From Bacteroidales bacterium UBA1680 (GTDB taxonomy: Bacteria > Bacteroidota > Bacteroidia > Bacteroidales > UBA932): DNA of 64,000 nucleotides. This document shows, piece by piece, positions 60,886 through 64,000 of the stretch. The position numbers and the translations under genes are program-made. Each line of letters opens with the position of its first letter. The stretch's first letter is position 1. The notes below the pieces were generated by a model that worked only from the letters and a program-made list of their open reading frames with translations, was not told the DNA's origin and made no database searches. The DNA lies in assembly GCA_002320605.1 (NCBI GenBank), contig DCKG01000034.1, forward strand, positions 62,001 through 126,000, given 5' to 3'.

Positions 60886-61927
60886 AGTACCGGGGGACGG
60901 GATAGGCCCCGAAGTAGTCGGGCAGGCAGTCAAAGCTGTCGATGCCGTCTGCAGGAAGTTCGGACATAGCGCCGAATATACCATGGCATATGTTGGCGCA
61001 TGCGCCATTGACAGATTCGGAGATCCTTATCCTGAGGAAAGCCATAAAATCTGCATGGATTCCGATGCCGTGCTGTTTGGAGCGGTCGGGGATCCGAAAT
61101 ATGACAACGATCCAACGTCAAAGGTGCGTCCCGAACAGGGACTTCTCGCAATTCGCAAGAAGCTGGGGCTTTACGCAAACATTCGTCCCGTGGAGACTTT
61201 CAAATCGCTGCTGTACAAATCGCCATTGAAAGAGGGACTCGTGGATGGGGCCGATTTCGTTTGCGTGCGAGAGCTGACCGGAGGAATGTATTTCGGCGAG
61301 AAAGGACGCCGCGACAATGGAGACACGGCATTCGACACTAATGTGTACCATCGTTTCGAAATCGAGCGCATCCTGAAACTGGCCTTTGAATATGCCATGC
61401 GCCGCCATCGTCACCTGACCGTAGTGGACAAAGCAAATGTGCTTGAGACATCCCGCCTTTGGAGACAGGTGGCTCAGGGAATGGAGCATGAATATCCCGA
61501 CGTACAGACTGACTACATGTTCGTAGACAATGCCTCCATGCAACTCATCAGATGCCCGAAATTCTTCGACGTCATAGTGACAGAAAACACCTTCGGCGAC
61601 ATCCTGACAGATGAAGCCAGCTGCATTTCAGGGTCGATGGGGCTTCTGGCTTCGGCATCCATCGGAGAACATACTTCCCTATTCGAGCCTATTCATGGCT
61701 CATATCCTCAGGCTGCCGGCAAGAACATCGCCAACCCTCTGGCTGCCATACTTTCCGCCGCCATGATGTTCGAATATTCATTTGGTCTCATGGAAGAAGG
61801 CAAGGCCATCCGCAAGGCTGTGGCCGCCTCCATCGAGGCAGGCATCGTCACTGAGGACCTAGCGTCAGAAGGTGCCAAAGCATACTCCACGACAGAAGTC
61901 GGCGACTGGGTCGCAAAGCACATTTAA
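60866..61927 (+). CDS. leuB: 3-Isopropylmalate dehydrogenase
   Basis: NAD- and metal-dependent oxidative decarboxylase, 353 residues. Motifs: IAEVPGDGIGPEVVGQAVKAVDAV, the substrate-binding REL motif in FVCVRELTGGMYFGEKGR, the metal/NAD blocks FVDNASMQLI and VTENTFGDILTDEAS, and the adenine-binding EPIHGSYPQAAGKNIANPLAAILSAAMM. It shares 20 bases with the upstream synthase gene, suggesting tight translational coupling. Confidence 0.97.
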   Translation: MKLKIAEVPGDGIGPEVVGQAVKAVDAVCRKFGHSAEYTMAYVGACAIDRFGDPYPEESHKICMDSDAVLFGAVGDPKYDNDPTSKVRPEQGLLAIRKKLGLYANIRPVETFKSLLYKSPLKEGLVDGADFVCVRELTGGMYFGEKGRRDNGDTAFDTNVYHRFEIERILKLAFEYAMRRHRHLTVVDKANVLETSRLWRQVAQGMEHEYPDVQTDYMFVDNASMQLIRCPKFFDVIVTENTFGDILTDEASCISGSMGLLASASIGEHTSLFEPIHGSYPQAAGKNIANPLAAILSAAMMFEYSFGLMEEGKAIRKAVAASIEAGIVTEDLASEGAKAYSTTEVGDWVAKHI

Positions 61928-61948
61928 CGAATTTAACACCATATTTTT

Positions 61949-62983
61949 ATGAAAGAAATCGATTGGGACAAGCTGGGCTTTGATGCTTACAGGACGAGAA
62001 CCGTCATCGTCTCCCACTTCAAAGACGGGAAGTGGTCTCCGATTGAGAAAACAGAGACTTTCTCTTTCACGTTCGACCCATTCGCACAGGTATTCCACTA
62101 TGCAATTTCTTGCTTCGAAGGCCTGAAAGCCTTCACCCAGAAAGATGGACGGAAAGTAATGTTCCGCCCGGACGAGAATGCAGCCAGGCTGCAAAGAACG
62201 GCCACATACCTCGGCCTACCAGTACCTACGAAGGAAATGTTCATCGAGATGTGCAAAGAGTGCGTCTTGAACAATCTTGAATTCCTGCCTCCATACGGTC
62301 ACCAGGCATCCATGTACATCCGCCCACTACTTGTTGGAATGCACCCTCAGATGCAGCTCGTTCCTTACCCAGAAGCCATATTCGCAGTCATGTGCGCCCC
62401 CGTAGGCTCCTATTACGGTGAGCATCTAAGGTCATTCGCCGGAGTAATTCCTGGCAACTATGACAGAGCCGCACCAAAAGGATCCGGGAGCTACAAGATT
62501 GGAGCGAATTACGCCAGCACATTCGAGCCTTATAAAATTGCGCACGAGCAAGGCTACACCGAGCTCCTTTACCTGAATTCCCAGACAAGGGAATATATTG
62601 ATGAATTTGGCTCGTCCAACTTCTTCGCAATAGAAGGGAACAAGTACATCACCCCGCTTTCTGACAGCGTGCTGCCATCGATCACCAACAAATCCCTGCA
62701 GCAGGTCGCCAAAGACTTCGGAATGGAAGTCGAGAAACGTAAGATTCCGGTCGGCGAACTTTCTGAATTCGAAGAGGCAGCTGCCTGCGGAACAGCAGTC
62801 GTCATCACGCCAATGTCGCATATCGACATAAAGCCAGTCCTGGAAGAGCCCGAGGTGTCTGCCTCGTACAGATTCTTCGATGATGGAGTCGTAGGCCCAG
62901 TCTGCCAGAAGCTATACAAGCAGATCACCGGCATCCAGTTCGGCGAGCTGCCGGACGTACACGGCTGGTGCTACGAAATCTAA
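61949..62983 (+). CDS. ilvE: Branched-chain amino-acid aminotransferase
   Basis: PLP fold-type IV transaminase catalysing the last step to valine, leucine and isoleucine. The 344-residue protein shows QVFHYAISCFEGLKAFTQKDGRKVMFRPDENAARLQRTATYLGLP, the PLP-lysine region GSGSYKIGANYAS and YIDEFGSSNFFAI, and GELSEFEEAAACGTAVVITPM. It is the last gene of the operon (21 bases after leuB). No strong terminator was found in the 124 bases that follow. Confidence 0.97.
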   Translation: MKEIDWDKLGFDAYRTRTVIVSHFKDGKWSPIEKTETFSFTFDPFAQVFHYAISCFEGLKAFTQKDGRKVMFRPDENAARLQRTATYLGLPVPTKEMFIEMCKECVLNNLEFLPPYGHQASMYIRPLLVGMHPQMQLVPYPEAIFAVMCAPVGSYYGEHLRSFAGVIPGNYDRAAPKGSGSYKIGANYASTFEPYKIAHEQGYTELLYLNSQTREYIDEFGSSNFFAIEGNKYITPLSDSVLPSITNKSLQQVAKDFGMEVEKRKIPVGELSEFEEAAACGTAVVITPMSHIDIKPVLEEPEVSASYRFFDDGVVGPVCQKLYKQITGIQFGELPDVHGWCYEI

Positions 62984-63078
62984 TTGCCAAGAATCAAAGC
63001 AGGACATCCATGCATGGGCATGTTGAAAAATAGTTTATAATTTTTATAATTTCTATTCCAAGTACGCCACCGTCTGAT

Positions 63079-63086
63079 TATCTTTG
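63079..63086 (+). promoter_or_regulatory. nrdA -7 box
   Basis: TATCTTTG matches TAnnTTTG and lies 21 bases before the ATG, showing that nrdA has its own promoter apart from the ilv-leu operon. Confidence 0.55.
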
Positions 63087-63107
63087 CCGTCCTTATTATT
63101 CAAGACA

Positions 63108-64000
63108 ATGCAGATAATCAAACGAAATGGCGTACTTGAGCAGTTGCCCCTGGGAACGGTCCTGGAGGAAATCGAGAGTGCTTTTCCCGAGAAGGAATAT
63201 TCCATGGACATCCTCACCGAGAAATTCCAGGGCTTCGACAAGCCTGGCATGCAGCCCGACGAGAGGCTTTCCGCCCTCATAAAGGCGGCCGTTGAACTGA
63301 CAACTCAGGACGCCCCAAAATGGGAATACATAGCTGGCCGCCTGCTGTGCTTCAAGCTGAATAAGGACATCGCAGCCGAGACCAAGTCGCTCGGCGTGAA
63401 CTCATTCTACGATAAGTTGCGCTACCTGACCGATGAAGGGTTGTACGGCGATTATATACTGGCAGCATATTCAAAAGAAGAAATCAACGAGGCACAGACT
63501 TTCATGAAACCGGAAATGGACACTCTCCTGAACTATTCCGGGCTCGACCTCCTGTCCAAACGCTATCTCCTGCGCACCCATGACCAGCATCCCATAGAGA
63601 TGGTTCAGGAGATGTTTCTAGGAATAGCCTTGCACCTTGCCTTGCCGGAAAAGCGAGACAGAATGGGCTGGGTACGCAGATTCTACGACATGCTGAGCCG
63701 CCTCGAAGTCACCATGGCCACCCCCACGATGGCAAACGCTCGCAAGCCTTATCACCAGCTTTCCAGCTGCTTCATAGACACGGTGCCAGACAGCCTTGAA
63801 GGAATATACCGTAGCATAGACAACTTCGCCCAAGTCAGCAAGTTCGGCGGAGGCATGGGGCTATACTTCGGGAAAGTGAGAGCGACAGGAAGCAGCATAA
63901 GGGGCTTCAAAGGCGTGGCAGGAGGGGTGATTCGCTGGCTGAAGCTGGTCAATGACACTGCCGTAGCCGTAGATCAGCTCGGGGTCAGGCAGGGGGCGGT
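63108..64000 (+). CDS. nrdA: Ribonucleoside-diphosphate reductase large subunit (partial)
   Basis: The first 297 codons of a class I ribonucleotide reductase alpha subunit; the gene runs off the window. The N-terminus (IIKRNGVLEQLPLGTVLEEIESAF) is a short ATP-cone-like segment, followed by AAVELTTQDAPKWEYIAGRLL. The catalytic barrel begins with TMATPTMANARKPYHQLSSCFIDTVPDSLEGIYRSI (first redox cysteine in SSCF) and FGGGMGLYFGKVRATGSSIRGFKGVAGGVIRWLKLVNDTAVAVDQ. It makes deoxynucleotides for DNA synthesis. The small-subunit gene is not in view, so subclass cannot be settled. Confidence 0.93.
   Translation, partial: MQIIKRNGVLEQLPLGTVLEEIESAFPEKEYSMDILTEKFQGFDKPGMQPDERLSALIKAAVELTTQDAPKWEYIAGRLLCFKLNKDIAAETKSLGVNSFYDKLRYLTDEGLYGDYILAAYSKEEINEAQTFMKPEMDTLLNYSGLDLLSKRYLLRTHDQHPIEMVQEMFLGIALHLALPEKRDRMGWVRRFYDMLSRLEVTMATPTMANARKPYHQLSSCFIDTVPDSLEGIYRSIDNFAQVSKFGGGMGLYFGKVRATGSSIRGFKGVAGGVIRWLKLVNDTAVAVDQLGVRQGA

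Overview
The window comes from a chromosome of a Bacteroidetes bacterium, most likely order Bacteroidales and gut- or rumen-like in lifestyle; I cannot name the genus. Evidence: a SusC/SusD pair behind an ECF sigma / FecR anti-sigma pair, NigD-like and HU-CCDC81 proteins, a long-insert SecA, and repeated promoters of the Bacteroidetes type (TTTG or TTG, about 19-20 bp, then TAnnTTTG). Many gene starts were chosen because the longer reading frame would run through such a promoter. No insertion sequence, prophage or CRISPR array was seen.

Layout. 0-5.6 kb: L19, tRNA-Arg and tRNA-Gly, then bactofilin, SecA and a small outer-membrane barrel on the minus strand. 5.7-8.4 kb: an AmgK-like sugar kinase fused to the C-terminal domain of RapZ, a MurU-like nucleotidyltransferase, and MscL. 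8.4-12 kb: an AraC regulator, then NigD-like lipoprotein, ECF sigma factor and a membrane-anchored beta-barrel protein as overlapping genes. 12-16 kb (minus): exported dipeptide epimerase, transglutaminase-like protein and a CarboxypepD-regulatory-like protein. 16-23.4 kb: metallophosphoesterase/PQQ-propeller protein, GH2 and GH35 beta-galactosidase-type enzymes, and a repeat-rich gap. 23.4-25.4 kb: glyA and a TrmH-family methyltransferase from divergent promoters. 25.4-36 kb: an AT-richer polysaccharide utilisation locus with two paralogous, unclassified TIM-barrel lipoproteins. 36-40.3 kb: yebC, TPR protein, recF, a DciA-like gene and a divergent pdxB.

40.4-48.8 kb (minus) is a close-packed run: HU-CCDC81 membrane protein, acyl-ACP thioesterase, Nudix hydrolase, a DUF4922/SpoIID fusion, an AmpG/MurT-like permease, a NamZ-like exo-muramidase and an Arg/Ser-rich surface protein. 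With the AmgK/MurU genes and the dipeptide epimerase, these suggest that the organism salvages peptidoglycan amino sugars and peptides. 49-50.5 kb: tRNA-Asn and an omega-amidase-type nitrilase.

50.5-63 kb is a complete branched-chain amino-acid operon: ilvD-ilvB-ilvN-ilvC-leuA-leuC-leuD-(second LeuA/CimA-type synthase)-leuB-ilvE. It is preceded by a classic-looking attenuator: a promoter, a 20-codon leader peptide with ten Ile/Val/Leu codons, and mutually exclusive antiterminator and terminator hairpins. That leader was not obvious as a gene and is the clearest regulatory find here. The window ends inside a class I ribonucleotide reductase large-subunit gene.
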